In this document: piece after piece, positions 35,216-45,655 of the stretch | How positions within the stretch are numbered: position 1 is the stretch's first letter | How the letters are laid out: every line of letters starts with the position of its first letter | Origin: Paulinella micropora | Taxonomy: Eukaryota > Cercozoa > Imbricatea > Euglyphida > Paulinellidae | Length of the DNA: 64,000 nucleotides | Reading direction: 5' to 3' | Assembly (NCBI GenBank): GCA_019918135.1 | Contig: WBZZ01001282.1 | Span: 1-64,000 of the forward strand | The notes under the pieces: model-generated | Seen by the model: only the letters and a program-made list of their open reading frames with translations | Told to the model about the DNA's origin: nothing | Databases searched by the model: none | Program-made: the position numbers and the translations under genes

Positions 35216-35821
35216 ATGTCAAGCGCCACAGCGCGCCCCGGGCTCGTGGACCACGGTAACGACCACCAGATAGAGCAACTAGCACGCCGTCTGGTAGTAG
35301 AGCTAAGAAAGCTTGAAGACAGCAATCGTGAACACAAACTTTTACTCAGTGATCTACAGAGGTTCCTGCGAAGCCCTTTGCAAGCCTCGCTCGGCAAACG
35401 ACCAGAATCTGGCTCGGACGAATCGGACGATGCCTGGGAGGACAGGTGCTGGCGAAGAAAAAGGCGGTCGCCTTCTGCGGAAAACCACGACGAGAAGAGC
35501 CCTGTAGCTCCCCCGGTGCCGGTAGCCCCCGCCCAAGGAGCGCCCACTGTCCCCGCGCCTCCTCCCCCCACGACCAAGACCCTGCCCCCAGAAGCGCCCG
35601 CAGGACCGTGGCGGAGGCCCCGGCGGTCTAACAGGCGATCTTCGGACAGGGGCCGCGGGCGCCGCCGGGGGCGTTCCCCAGCGGGCCTCCGCGGCCGGCA
35701 GGACAATTCTTGCCGCGTGGCTCCTTACCCCAGATCTTTCTGCGATTACGACAGGCCGCGTCACGACTGGCACACCAGCGCGCTTGCCCCGTCGGCCTAC
35801 TCCTATAATCATCCCTACTAG
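35216..35821 (+). CDS. Coiled-coil protein with Pro-rich and Arg/Gly-rich tail
   Basis: Intact frame of 201 codons from ATG 35216 to TAG. Residues ~15-60 form an amphipathic helix (QLARRLVVELRKLE, LLLSDLQRFLR) that looks like a coiled coil. An acidic patch (SDESDDAWED), a basic cluster, a Pro/Ala linker, and an Arg/Ser/Gly-rich segment (RGRGRRRGRSP) follow. The design resembles RNA- or DNA-binding scaffold proteins; no family is claimed. The TAG here clearly ends the gene, since only homopolymer follows. Confidence 0.65.
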   Translation: MSSATARPGLVDHGNDHQIEQLARRLVVELRKLEDSNREHKLLLSDLQRFLRSPLQASLGKRPESGSDESDDAWEDRCWRRKRRSPSAENHDEKSPVAPPVPVAPAQGAPTVPAPPPPTTKTLPPEAPAGPWRRPRRSNRRSSDRGRGRRRGRSPAGLRGRQDNSCRVAPYPRSFCDYDRPRHDWHTSALAPSAYSYNHPY

Positions 35822-35897
35822 TGGCCCCCCCCCTTGTTGCCTTTTTGTTTTTTTAGAAGAAAAATGTCTGTCAGCACCGCAATTTTTTTTTTTTTTG

Positions 35898-36413
35898 CTA
35901 ACGGTCCTCGGCTCCCGTGGTTTTCACTACTGAAGCAAGTCTGGCAAGCGCCGCCCGAAGCTCCTCGGCCGTACTGTCGCGCTGAATCTCGCACAGTGCC
36001 AGCCTGGCTCTGAACACCAACGCCCGTGCGTTTTCCTTGGTTTCACTAGGCTCGTGCAAGCAGCTAGCGAGGCTCAGAAGCTGATGACAAATGGTAATTA
36101 GGCCCCGTAAGGCGTCGAGGCCCTGCCGGATCTGCGCTGACTTGTTGATAACACTGGCCTGTCCTTCTTGTGTTGCCAAACTTTCTATAATAGCCAAACA
36201 AAGCTTGCTTAGTTCTTCTGTCATGCTCGGGCCTTCGCCCGCGCCCATGGGCGCTCCTTTTGTACCGTCCTCGTTAGAGATTTCCAGCTCGTTCACCTGA
36301 AAGGGAGCTGAGAGTTGCTGCGCGAGGGGGGGGGGGGGGCTCTGATAGCGCCTCCTTTTGCGACGGCTGGAGTCTTTGATTCTAAAAGGGCCTTCGTGGT
36401 CGGCCTCCGACAT
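35898..36413 (-). CDS. Helical 171-residue protein with basic N-terminus
   Basis: Intact frame from ATG 36413 to TAG 35898. A basic cluster (RRKRRRYQ) near residue 18 could be a nuclear signal; residues 65-165 are predicted helical (LSKLCLAIIESLA, GLDALRGLITICHQLL, ELRAALARLASVV). No family recognised. A poly-A run of about 50 lies upstream of its start, and the gene converges with the coiled-coil gene at 35216. Confidence 0.65.
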   Translation of the reverse strand: MSEADHEGPFRIKDSSRRKRRRYQSPPPPLAQQLSAPFQVNELEISNEDGTKGAPMGAGEGPSMTEELSKLCLAIIESLATQEGQASVINKSAQIRQGLDALRGLITICHQLLSLASCLHEPSETKENARALVFRARLALCEIQRDSTAEELRAALARLASVVKTTGAEDR

Positions 36414-36434
36414 CTTTTGGCAGCAGGTTTCCTG

Positions 36435-36439
<5 letters not shown>

Positions 36440-36490
<51 letters not shown>
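36440..36490. repeat. Poly-A run (~50)
   Basis: Uninterrupted A run on the plus strand immediately upstream of the minus-strand gene start. It could be a retroposed tail or slippage product; no retroelement sequence is attached. Confidence 0.9.
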
Positions 36491-36493
<3 letters not shown>

Positions 36494-36539
36494 ACGAGAT
36501 TCAGAATACAGATGACATATCAAAAGGGGGGTCATTTCA

Positions 36540-36850
36540 AACCCCCTCGGGGACATGTCCGGGACATGTCCGTCACATGTCCTCGGTGACCCGTCCCGAA
36601 ACCCGTCCCGGATTCGTTCCTGACCCGTCCCGGAACCCGCCGAAAGGATTCATTAAAATATGTAATCAGGATCAGCTGTCGACCGTCACCCGTCCCGGAA
36701 CACCCTCGGTGACCCCTCCCGGAACCCATCCCGAAACCCGTCCCGGCCCGTTCCTGACCAGTCCCGGAACCCATCCTTTCAGGATTCATTACAAATATGT
36801 AATCAGGATCAGCTGTCGACCGTCACCCGTCCCGGGATCCCCTCGGCGAC
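36540..36850. repeat. GC-rich minisatellite with two ~130-bp units
   Basis: Short motifs of the cccgtcccggaacc type are repeated, and a longer block (attcatta..tatgtaatcaggatcagctgtcgacc) occurs twice, at about 36648 and 36783. A ggacatgtcc palindrome repeats at the left. Not coding. Confidence 0.75.
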
Positions 36851-37622
36851 ATGCATACATGCATACATGCATACATGCATACATGCATATATGCATATAT
36901 GCATACATGCATACATGCATACATGCATACATGCATACATGCATACATGCATACATGCATACATGCATACATGCATACATGCATACATGCATACATGCAT
37001 ACATGCATACATGCATACATGCATACATGCATACATGCATACATGCATACATGCATACATGCATACATGCATACATGCATACATGCATACAATACATGCA
37101 TACATGCATACATGCATACATGCATACAATGCATACATGCATACAATGCATACATGCATACATTCATACATGCATACAATGCATACATGCATACAATGCA
37201 TACATGCATACATGCATACATGCATACAATGCATACATGCATACATGCATACATGCATACATGCATATACGCATACATGCATACACGCATACATGCATAC
37301 ATGCATACACGCATACATGCATACATGCATACATGCATACATGCATACATGCATACATGCATACATGCATACATGCATACATGCATACATGCATACATGC
37401 ATACATGCATATATGCATACATGCATACATGCATACATGCATACATGCATACGTGCATACGTGCATACGTGCATACGTGCATACGTGCATACGTGCATAC
37501 GTGCATACGTGCATACGTGCATACGTGCATACGTGCATACGTGCATACGTGCATACGTGCATACGTGCATACCTGCATACCTGCATACCTGCATACCTGC
37601 ATACCTGCATACATGCATACAT
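36851..37622. repeat. 8-bp satellite array (ATGCATAC)n
   Basis: About 95 units of an 8-mer. The main unit is ATGCATAC. A block at about 37449-37567 is GTGCATAC, then five CTGCATAC units, then ATGCATAC again. Occasional one-base shifts (aatgcatac) occur in the middle. All six frames are open and give MHTCIHAY-type or MYACMHVC-type translations, which are artefacts. Each unit contains the self-complementary ATGCAT. Confidence 0.97.
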
Positions 37623-37874
37623 TTACTAAACGTACTCGAAGTAAAGACGGAGGTTTATTGAATCAACAAAGATTCTCGGTCGCCTCCTTCCTAAGTCGCG
37701 GCGAGTAACATTTTGAACTTGTCAAGATGCGTAAAGAACTGCGTGGCATTTGGTCTCTTCCGGTTCATGTGTAATTATCCTCGTTCCACCCTATTATAAA
37801 TATTAATACCCGTGTTACCGGCCGGTGTATTAAAATCGTTTTCGAAAAATGAAAAACGGTTAGAAAGTAGTACT

Positions 37875-37919
<45 letters not shown>

Positions 37920-38051
37920 CCTTTCCTTCCCTTCCTCCTAGCTATCCTGTTAAACCTTTTTTTCTGGTGCTCCCCGCCGATTTTAAAAAACAAATCCTTT
38001 TTTAACCGTGCTGAAATTGTTGCATAATATTCCGGGCGCCAGCACCAAAAA
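37623..38051. other. Spacer with ~40-base T run
   Basis: AT-rich spacer after the satellite. It contains a run of about 45 T at 37870-37916. No gene seen. Confidence 0.6.
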
Positions 38052-38459
38052 ATGCAGGCTCATTTACAAGGTCAACTGCTCTCGACCGCAAAGCTTGACG
38101 ACAACAACGGCGTTGAGTTCCGGCTGAACCCGTTGGCACTGGGCTTGGGCCCCGTACAATTCGATGACGCGCGCCAGTCTCGCGGAGTCTACTGCATTGT
38201 CGACTGCATTGCCATCTTTCTGTCTTTCTCTCAGGAGCATGCGGAAAAAATCTTCCGCTACGTGGCAAGTGGAGTAAAATACGGCGACTTAACTTTACAG
38301 TGGTACGCGTTTCCTCCCGACGACGCAACCGTCAGTTGTACTACGCTGCCTGCCTTGCGCGTGATCCTCACGCTAGCGGCACTGGCCAACCAAGTGTACT
38401 GGCACACCATTACTAGCTCGCAACAGCTGCAAGTACCCACGAAAAAAGAGGTTGACTAA
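38052..38459 (+). CDS. Unidentified 135-residue protein
   Basis: Intact frame from ATG 38052 to TAA. Mixed alpha/beta composition with a hydrophobic segment (YCIVDCIAIFLSFS) near residue 48 and another (LRVILTLAALANQVYW) near residue 104, either buried helices or weak membrane segments. No family recognised. It is followed directly by a ~40-base A run. Confidence 0.65.
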   Translation: MQAHLQGQLLSTAKLDDNNGVEFRLNPLALGLGPVQFDDARQSRGVYCIVDCIAIFLSFSQEHAEKIFRYVASGVKYGDLTLQWYAFPPDDATVSCTTLPALRVILTLAALANQVYWHTITSSQQLQVPTKKEVD

Positions 38460-38461
38460 CA

Positions 38462-38503
<42 letters not shown>

Positions 38504-38987
38504 TCTACACAAACGAGCCCCAAAAAAACAAACGTAAACTGGCCGCATTCTCTCTGTAGTTAGATTCTGCGCTACAACTAGGGTGCAAGCATTAAGTCTT
38601 TTTTTTTTAGCGACTGAACGACTTTATTTTTCCACCCAGCCTAAATATCAGTTGTTGTTGTTCAGCGGCGGAGACTGCTGGACAGGCGCCTTTTGCCATG
38701 CGACCAATTTCTGAGTCTTCCACCGTTGTGGGGGCGTGTTCCCGTGGAGCTGTCTGATCTAGTCTTACAGAGGGCTTTGCTGATCGAAAAAGGGGAGCCC
38801 GTCAGCCAGGAACCGAGGGAAGATTTTCCTCTTCTTTCTGAGCAGTGCACCGGTTGCCTAAACTTTCCGGCCCCTTTTAGTGTCGCGAAATTTTTTGCCG
38901 GGCGCTTGTGCTGTCCCCCCCCCCCCGGGCCCAACGGTGCAGAGCCTCTTCTTCTTTGCCATTAAATGGAATTCTTTTTCTTTTTTT
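38462..38987. other. Poly-A run and spacer; doubtful small frame
   Basis: A run of about 38 A follows the previous stop. A plus-strand frame of 90 codons (38693-38965) contains a plausible helical stretch (VELSDLVLQRALLI) but lacks support, so I do not call it as a gene. Confidence 0.5.
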
Positions 38988-39941
38988 TTAATATTCCACG
39001 CCAAACCATTGCACGACCAGCTCCGGCCTCTTGCGTTTGAGGCGCTCACTGGCTGCTATTGTGATTAGTGCGCGGCCGAGAATGACCAGGCTCCGGAGTG
39101 AGTGCAGACTTTCTGCTAGGCAGTTGATCGCGTCCTCATCCATCATGCGTTCGTAGGCAGAAAAGTGCAGCCGCCGGAGCTTGGGCAGCGAAGCTAGGTG
39201 CTCCAGGCCCGCGTCGGTGATCCGGTTTGTATAGTCGAGGCTCGGCCATTCCAGCCCCACGAGCCCGCGCAGGCTTGCGAGCCCTGTGTCGGTGATCGGG
39301 CCGCAGTTCGACAGATTGAGCCGCCGGAGCGTCGTCAGCGCTCCCAAGGCTTGCACCCCCGTGTTCGTGATCCTCCGGCAGCCCCCGAGCTGCAGGTCCA
39401 GCACGTGGAGCCCTGCCATGGCCGCCAGCCCGGCGTCCGTGATCTCGCCGCAGCCGTAGAACTCCAACGAGCTGACCGCCGCCGGCGCTCGCAGCTGGGA
39501 CAGCGCCACGCCGGCGAGTCGCTTGCACATTCGAAACTTCAGTTCGCTGACAGAGGCGGCGGCCGACAGCAGCCCGGCCACCAGGGAGTCCTCGTCCCTA
39601 TTGTCGTCGCCAACGTACGTCAGCCGGTACACGTGCAGACCGCGCAGCAGCTGTCGTGCCGCTGCCAGCGACGAACTTGCGACCTGGACGCTACGCACCA
39701 CGACCTTCGCTTCCAGGCACGCGGTGTGGAACAAGCTTAGCAGTTGCCTGTGTGTTAAATGTCCCAGTTCGAAATCCGGCTGCTCGAAGCCCGTCCAGAA
39801 GAAGATCGCGCGCCTCCTCACCAGCGCCGAGAGCTGCCGGCACGTCAGGGCCAGGCCCAACAGCTCGCGGGTTCCTACCAGGACCCTCACCAGGGGCCAC
39901 AGGCTGTCGGGCAGGGCCAGCAGCCCTCGCGTTTGTGCCAT
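38988..39941 (-). CDS. F-box/leucine-rich-repeat protein (intact)
   Basis: ATG at 39941, stop at 38988, 317 residues. Residues ~8-45 form an F-box-like segment (LPDSLWPLVRVLV...LALTCRQLSALV). From residue ~130 come cysteine-containing LRRs of the FBXL type: CGEITDAGLAAMAGL, CRRITNTGVQALGAL, CGPITDTGLASLRGL, NRITDAGLEHLASL. F-box proteins of this kind recruit substrates to SCF ubiquitin ligases, and giant viruses often carry families of them to redirect host degradation. This is the only uninterrupted member in the window; the other members (42-50 kb) are broken relatives with the longer N-terminus PANAVSWLFLLPLD. It ends with a short aromatic tail shared with them. Confidence 0.85.
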   Translation of the reverse strand: MAQTRGLLALPDSLWPLVRVLVGTRELLGLALTCRQLSALVRRRAIFFWTGFEQPDFELGHLTHRQLLSLFHTACLEAKVVVRSVQVASSSLAAARQLLRGLHVYRLTYVGDDNRDEDSLVAGLLSAAASVSELKFRMCKRLAGVALSQLRAPAAVSSLEFYGCGEITDAGLAAMAGLHVLDLQLGGCRRITNTGVQALGALTTLRRLNLSNCGPITDTGLASLRGLVGLEWPSLDYTNRITDAGLEHLASLPKLRRLHFSAYERMMDEDAINCLAESLHSLRSLVILGRALITIAASERLKRKRPELVVQWFGVEY

Positions 39942-40350
39942 TTTTTGGGTTTTTTTTTTGTTTTTTGCACCGGCCAACCAGAAAAAAAAAGAGAGGCAAG
40001 TTTGCACGAGTCGAGAGAAATGCTGCTGTGGGATATAGGGGAAGAGGGGGGGAGTGGCCGTTGCGCACTGGCCGAAGCCCAAAAATAAAATGGTTAGTGA
40101 GTGTCTCATCTGCGCCGGCCGGCCCCCTCCCATTGTCTGTGTTTTTTTCGGGGGGGGGGCGCCCCCTGGCCAAACCCCCTCCTGTATTCTTTCTTTGCTT
40201 TGCGTCCCCCCCCCCCCCCCCCCCCCCCGCCCTTTCCCCCTCCCCCCTCCTTCACACCCCCGCGCCCCCCCCCCCCCCCCCCCCCCCCCCCCCGCTCGGC
40301 GCTCCCCCCCCCCCTCCCCTCGCCCTTCAACTCCGTCTGTTACCACAAAC
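39942..40350. other. C-run spacer
   Basis: Divergent spacer containing C runs of 19 and 32 bases at about 40207-40292, the longest C tracts in the window. Pro-rich frames here are artefacts. Promoters for both flanking genes should lie here. Confidence 0.6.
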
Positions 40351-40828
40351 ATGAGACTACCTTGTCGTCTCCGCCGCCCCTCCCTCGCTCCGGTCTCACC
40401 AGGGGGGTGGCCGGCCCCGCTCCGGACGGAGGCCTTCTCTGTTGGCGTCGGCGCTGCCGCTGCCTTGTGCTGGTGTTTGCTCTTCTTCGCGCTGCTGCCG
40501 GCGCTGGACCGCAAACGCTGTAGGCCGCGCCCGGCTGTGCAGGGCCAGCCGGCGGCGCGGGGGTGGCGCGTGGCTGCCCGCGCAGGGCTCGGCTACTGCT
40601 GACGACGAGGCGGGCTTTTTCTGGTGCCATCTGCATCACTGGCTCCTGTACTTGCTCCTAGGTACAGCCTTATACCTGGCGCCGGCGGACTGGCCGTCCT
40701 GGCTGCGCTGGGGCGGCGTAGGCTTTTCTTCTGTCGTGGTCGTCCAGGGCCTCTGCTACAAGGACCGCTGCCGCTTCTGCTATGTGCTGCCCCAGGCAAA
40801 GGGTGCTCAGTTGCGGACGAACGTGTAA
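40351..40828 (+). CDS. Small two-to-three-span membrane protein with HHW motif
   Basis: ATG 40351. A first hydrophobic segment (AAALCWCLLFFALLP) follows a basic N-terminus. After one frame change the protein continues to 40828 with FFWCHLHHWLLYLLLGTALYL, then GVGFSSVVVVQGLCYKDRC. The pairing of a H-x-HHW motif at the start of one membrane helix with a GxxxQGLxYxDR motif after the next reminds me of a small membrane protein family seen in several giant viruses; I hold this loosely. Function unknown. Confidence 0.5.
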
Positions 40829-41230
40829 CAGCTATGATCCTCTTCCCCCTTTGTATTGACCGAATTCGGCTGCTGCTACCACCACATCCCCCCTGCGCCA
40901 GCTCTACCCCCCAACCCCCACCCCGCCTGCTCCACCGACACCAGGGGTCGCGCTCATCGACGCAGTTTTTTTGGTGGACTGCACCGCCCTGCAGCGGTCT
41001 TTGTGCGCTCGATCTCTCCCCCCCCTCCCCCCCTGATTTCTACCACTCTGGAAGTCTCCAAAACCGTCGCCGACAGCTTTCCACAACCTGGGGGCGCCCC
41101 CCCCCCTCGCTCCGTCTACGTCCACTTCCCCCCCTCCGCACGGCCAGGTTTTTGCAATAGTAATAGCTGATTTAAAGGAAAAATGCTCGTTTCGTCAGAT
41201 TTGTTTATTATTTTTAAAAAAACTTTCATT
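40829..41230. other. C-rich spacer, no gene seen
   Basis: Pyrimidine-rich sequence with Pro-rich frames in several phases but no coherent protein. Possibly the decayed 3' part of the preceding gene. Confidence 0.4.
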
Positions 41231-41234
41231 CTTT

Positions 41235-41640
41235 ATACACATTAGGCATTTGCCCCTTTTTGCCGCAAATTGCGGCACGCAACGAAATTTTTTTTTTTTG
41301 GCGAACGGGGCAACGACTGTGTAGCCAAACTTTTTCGGGAAGGGCGGGCGGGGAAAAAAGAATTAGACCTCAAAAGAAAATTTCTCCCCGCCCGCCATCC
41401 TCTCCCGAAAAATTTGCTTTGGCTAATTTCCAATTGCCGAAATGACCTTCGCCAAAAAAAAAATTTTTTTTTAGCTGTCTGCCGGTTTTACACATTTTGG
41501 CGCCAAAATGCACAAGGTGCCACAAAATTAGGCACTTGCTCTTTTTTTGCCGCAAATTGCGGTACGCAGCGAAATTGTTTTTTTTTTTTGAACGGGGCAA
41601 CGACTGTGTAGCCAAAAGAAAATTTTTCGGGAGAGGATCT
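41235..41640. repeat. Hairpin repeats related to the 16-kb cluster
   Basis: Two copies of a block (tttgccgcaaattgcgg, then gcgaacggggcaacgactgtgtagccaaa) at about 41257 and 41541 flank a GC-rich inverted repeat (ttcgggaagggcgggcgggg ... ccccgcccgccatcctctcccgaa). The composition and the cgggcgggg arm match the family at 16.2-17.0 kb, but the flanks have diverged, so this is an older or sister subfamily. Confidence 0.7.
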
Positions 41641-41812
41641 CTCTCTCTCTCTCTCTCTGTCTCTTTCTCTAGTGTCGCGGTTCGGGGGACCATCGCGCGA
41701 TATGCTTTTTCTTTGTCCTTTCCTGGTTTGTGGTGAGAATGTTGCGCCCGCCACCCCCAGCTCGGGTTCCCGAAGCAGACGTACATTCTCCTTTTCTCTG
41801 TTTTTCATGTAG

Positions 41813-41972
41813 ATATTTCACCTGCCTGAGGTTGTCTTCTTCGCTACAGCACAGGACTACCTCCCCACACCAAGCTTGACACTACCATCTGGCGAAATCT
41901 CATACCTGTCCCTGTACCAGTTGGCTGCTGGCCGTCGGCCTGATATTCTTTGTTGCTCGCGCCGGGGGGGGG
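41813..41972 (+). CDS. Possible isolated exon
   Basis: A pyrimidine-rich stretch ending in tgtag (about 41785-41812) is followed by an open stretch encoding HLPEVVFFATAQDYLP and LTLPSGEISYLSLYQL, which looks like real protein with GC-biased codons. It ends in a run of about 18 G. Upstream coding sequence is not evident. It may be a terminal exon or a fragment. Confidence 0.35.
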
Positions 41973-42010
41973 GGGGGGGGTGAGCATCTCGTATCGGCCA
42001 TAGTCTTTAG

Positions 42011-42069
42011 GCAACAAGCGTTACGACGAAAAAAAATCCTTCTCTGCTTTTTGTCGTAACGCTTGTTGC
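42011..42069. terminator. Long hairpin, 17 bp perfect arms
   Basis: gcaacaagcgttacgac (42011-42027) pairs perfectly with 42053-42069, and the stem extends through A/T pairs to leave a loop of about 15. It lies between the possible exon at 41.8 kb and the end of the F-box/LRR pseudogene on the other strand, so it could terminate either. Confidence 0.65.
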
Positions 42070-42249
42070 TCTGTGGTTCAATCGCCTAGCCGGGGCGGGG
42101 CCAAGAAAAAGGATTTTTTTGACAGCGGAACTATAGTTTTTTATGCTATTGGGGGGCTGACATTCGCGGCCCCCTCCCTCCACCCTCCCCCCCCCCCCTA
42201 CGCAGGCACGGTCTTTTGCCTCTTCCCCTCCCCCGGTTTTTTCCTAACA

Positions 42250-43568
42250 ATGCATAATGTGTACATCCGGTCTTTTTGCCTGAAAGGCTTATATCTCCTT
42301 TAGCGGAATATCCTCAAACCCAATACGAAGCTTCCGCAGCGACCGACATTTCTGCAAATCTGCAACTGTAGTGATGTTTTGCTAGATAGATTTCGATATC
42401 TCGCAGAAAGCGGCAGTTCTGCAGTTGGCGCACACTGTTGTCGTGCATGCCTGAGCATTTCCCGAGAGTTGCGGAGAGGACGGGAAAATAGCGTAGTACA
42501 CTGAGGTCCGTGATGGCCTTGCACTCCACCAGATGAAGTGTCGTCAGTGGCGGCAGCCTTGCAGCTCAGCCAGGTCTTCGCTAGTGATATTGCAATTCTG
42601 CAGCTTCAGCTCTACCAGTGCCGGAAACCCTAACAAATGTCTGAAGGACTCGCGGGTGCAGCCTGTGAGCATAACCTTGAGGGTCTCGAGCTGGTGGAGC
42701 GTGGACAGTACGGGCAGATTCGTGCCCGTGATTCCGCTGACGCAGTCTAGTATGTCTAGGTGGCGCAGTGTTTTTATAGTCGCTATGAGCCCAAGCTCAG
42801 ACTCTGGTAGATCCCAAATGCTCAGCCGCGTCAGGTGCTTGAGCGTGGAAAAAGCAGCGCGAGCTCCCTCAACAGTAAGATAATGTCTTCTGCGCAGGTT
42901 CAGCTCCTCTAATTTCAGACCCCGGAGTCCAATTCCAGTGATTTTCGGACATTGAAGTTCTTCTAAGTCTAAGGCTTTTATCTCGGCAGTGCCACCTGTA
43001 AATTGGCGTCAGTAATTCTACTGCTTTCGAGGCGCAGCACAGAAACCAAGTTTGCGTTCGGCAGCTGCTGCAGACATTCGTGTTGGCGTTGTCGACCATG
43101 TTCAGGCTGTGAATAGCAGAGAAGGCCCCCAGAATCTGGGGCGAAGTAAAGCCTAAGACCGCTAACTCTTTCACCTCCAGGCCCGTGACCAGCGGCACTA
43201 GTTTCTCTTGGCTGCGTGCGTTAAGCCGTCGCATGGTAAGACTCTGTAGCGGCTCCCCGATCGTTCGGCAAACGGGGCCAAACAGCGACAGTATTTGTCG
43301 GTGCGAAACAAGATCTGGTTTGAACTCGGGCTGCTGGAAGTGTGCCCAAAATTCAGGTGTCGTTACAAGTCTTGAATTGCTTGCACACCGACTTCCAAGT
43401 AGCGGCTTGCTCGGCACCTGGTAGGTCCCTGACCAGCGGCCAGACATCCAAAGGCAAAAGAAACAGCCACGAAACGGCGTTAGCTGGCAAAAATTGAGTG
43501 TCCGTGCGCGGGTACTTTCTCTTCCGTTCGGCGACGTGCTCTGCTCTCGAGTTTTTCGGACAGGACAT
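42250..43568 (-). pseudogene. F-box/LRR protein gene, broken (copy 2)
   Basis: ATG at 43568; the N-terminus carries PANAVSWLFLLPLDVWPLV, the F-box-like segment of this family. LRR coding continues in other frames down to about 42250 (for example LVPLVTGLEVKELAV and the last repeats near 42.5 kb). About four frame changes are present. It is homologous along its length to copies 3, 4 and 5 but clearly diverged, so it is an older paralogue. Confidence 0.7.
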
Positions 43569-43919
43569 ACTCTTTTTTTTTCTCTTGCTAGGCAGAAGGA
43601 AGCTGGACGTCAGCAAAAACGCAAAAAGGACGGGGTTGAATTGGCGCACAGCGGTAAAAAAAATTTGCCCCCCCCCCCCGGCTTCCTTTTTTTTAAATAT
43701 ATATCTCTGGCAATAAAAAAGGGGGCTCTGGCATCCCAAACAACAAACGATTCTAGGCGGGCGGGGGAGGGGGAGCATTTTTATTTAACAAAATGTTGTA
43801 GACGGTTGGATGGGGGGGGGGGGCGCTGTTTCCTAGCGAATTTTTTTTAAGTTTTTTTTTTTCACTGCCCTCCGCTCGAACGAAAGGCCTAATAATATTT
43901 CGCGGTGTTTTTTTTTTAA

Positions 43920-45297
43920 CTAGTAAAAAATGTCTACATCCGATCTTTTTTCTTGAAATTCTTGTACCTCCGCCGGTGGAATATTCATATCCGTAAAACT
44001 CAGCTTTCTCAGTGACGCACAACCCTGCAACGCCGCAATTGTAGTGATTTTTTGCAATCATCACATTCAATTTCCTGCAGCGAGCTACAGTTCTGCAGTC
44101 CGGCTACACCGTTGTTGTCTATGCCTGCGCATTCAGTGATAGTTAAAGCCGAGAGGACAGGCAAATTGCGTAGGACCGTGAGGTCATCGATGGCCTTGCA
44201 ATGCGAAAGATACAGTTTGGTCAGCTGGGGCAGCATTGCAGCCCAGCCAGGTCTTTGCTGGTGAGATTGCAATCGTGCAGCGACAGCTCTGCTAGTCCCG
44301 GAAACTTCAACAAATGTCTGAAGGACTCGGGGGTGCAGCGCATGAGAGTAACCTTGAGGGTCTTGAGCTGGAGTGTGGACAGTACACCGAGGTTCCTGCC
44401 CGTGATTGTGCTGCAGTATTGTAAGTCCAAGTGGCGCAGTGTTCGTAATTGCGCTATGAGCGCAAGCTCAGACTCTGGGAAACCACTAAAGCTTAGCCGC
44501 CTGAGGCGGCCGAGTGGGTAAAACCGCGCGAGCTTTCTCGAGAGTAAGATAATGTCTATTGCACAGGTTCAGCTCCTCTAATTGTAGACCCCGGAGTCCC
44601 TCACCGGTGATTTTTTGACAGTTTTCTAAGTCCAAGGCTTGTAACTGTGTTAACATCTGCAGCGCCGAGTCCGTAATGTTGGCGCAGCGCGTCAGACCCA
44701 GGCGCTTCAGCTTCGTAAATTTGGGCAGTGCCAGCTTTAATTCGCGGTCAGTGATGTGACTGCTTTCGATGCGCAGCACAGAGAGCGAGCTTGCGCTCTG
44801 CAGCTGCCGCAGACATGCGTTTGTGTTGACGTTGCCGACGATGTCCAAGCTAACAATTTCAGAGAATGCCCGCAGAATTTGTGGCGAAATTAAGCCCTCG
44901 ACTATTAACTCTTTAGCTTTTAGGTTCGTGACCAGCGGCAGTAGTTTCTCTTGGATTTGTGCCGGAAGACATGAGATGCAAAGGCTGACTGTCGCCCGAG
45001 AGGTTCGGCAAACGGGGCCAAACAGCGACAGTATCTGTCGTCCGAAACAATGGATAGGTTGAGCTCGCGCTCAAAGTGTGCCCAAAATTCATATGATGTT
45101 ACAACCGTCTTGAAATGCTTGCACACCACGTTCCAAGTAGTGGCTTCCTTGGCACCCGCCAGGTCCCTGACCAGCGGCCAGATGTCCAAAGGCAAGAGAA
45201 ACAGCCACGAAACGGCGTTGGCTGGCAAACTGTTCGTGTGCGGATATGTCTTCTGGCGTTTGGTGGGCTTTGGTTTGGAGTGTTCCGGACAGGACAT
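43920..45297 (-). pseudogene. F-box/LRR protein gene, broken (copy 3)
   Basis: ATG at 45297, N-terminus with PANAVSWLFLLPLDIWPLV and a Lys-rich leader; LRRs such as LTRCANITDSALQMLTQL and LENCQKITGEGLRGL follow. The tail ends FQEKRSDVDIFY at a TAG at 43920-43922. About three frame changes occur. Neighbouring spacers contain short T and A runs and C runs as in the other copies, so gene plus promoter were duplicated together. Confidence 0.7.
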
Positions 45298-45655
45298 AGC
45301 TTTTTTTTTTTCCTTGCTAGGCAGAAGGAAGGAAGCTGGACGTCGTCAGAAAAACACAAAAAAAAAAGAAGGGAGGGTGGGCACCGGACTTTACGGGGCA
45401 ATGCCCTACTTCCTTTTTTTACCATATATATCGCTGGCAAATAAAAAGGGGGGTGGGGGGCTGGCATCGCCAAAACAACGACGATTCTAGGCGGGCGAGG
45501 GGAAGACATTCTGTTGGCCTGCCCCCCCCCCCCCCCCGTTCGCAGCGCCTTCAAAAAAAAAAGGCATGCAACATGGTCGAACGAAGGCCTAATAATATTC
45601 CTGTGCTTGTTCCTTTTTTTTTTGTTTTTTTTTTCTTTTTTTTTTTTTTGTTTGT

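Noticed and set aside
36440-36490. Poly-A run as the tail of a retroposed gene or SINE
   Set aside because: No retroelement body or target-site duplication is visible next to it; similar runs occur at many spacers.
36789-37708. Long open frames on both strands (MYACMHVC-like and MHTCIHAY-like proteins)
   Set aside because: They are translations of the 8-bp satellite; an 8-mer without stops is open in every frame.
39950-40340. Pro-rich frames on the plus strand and Gly-rich frames on the minus strand
   Set aside because: Products of C/G homopolymers with no conserved sequence.
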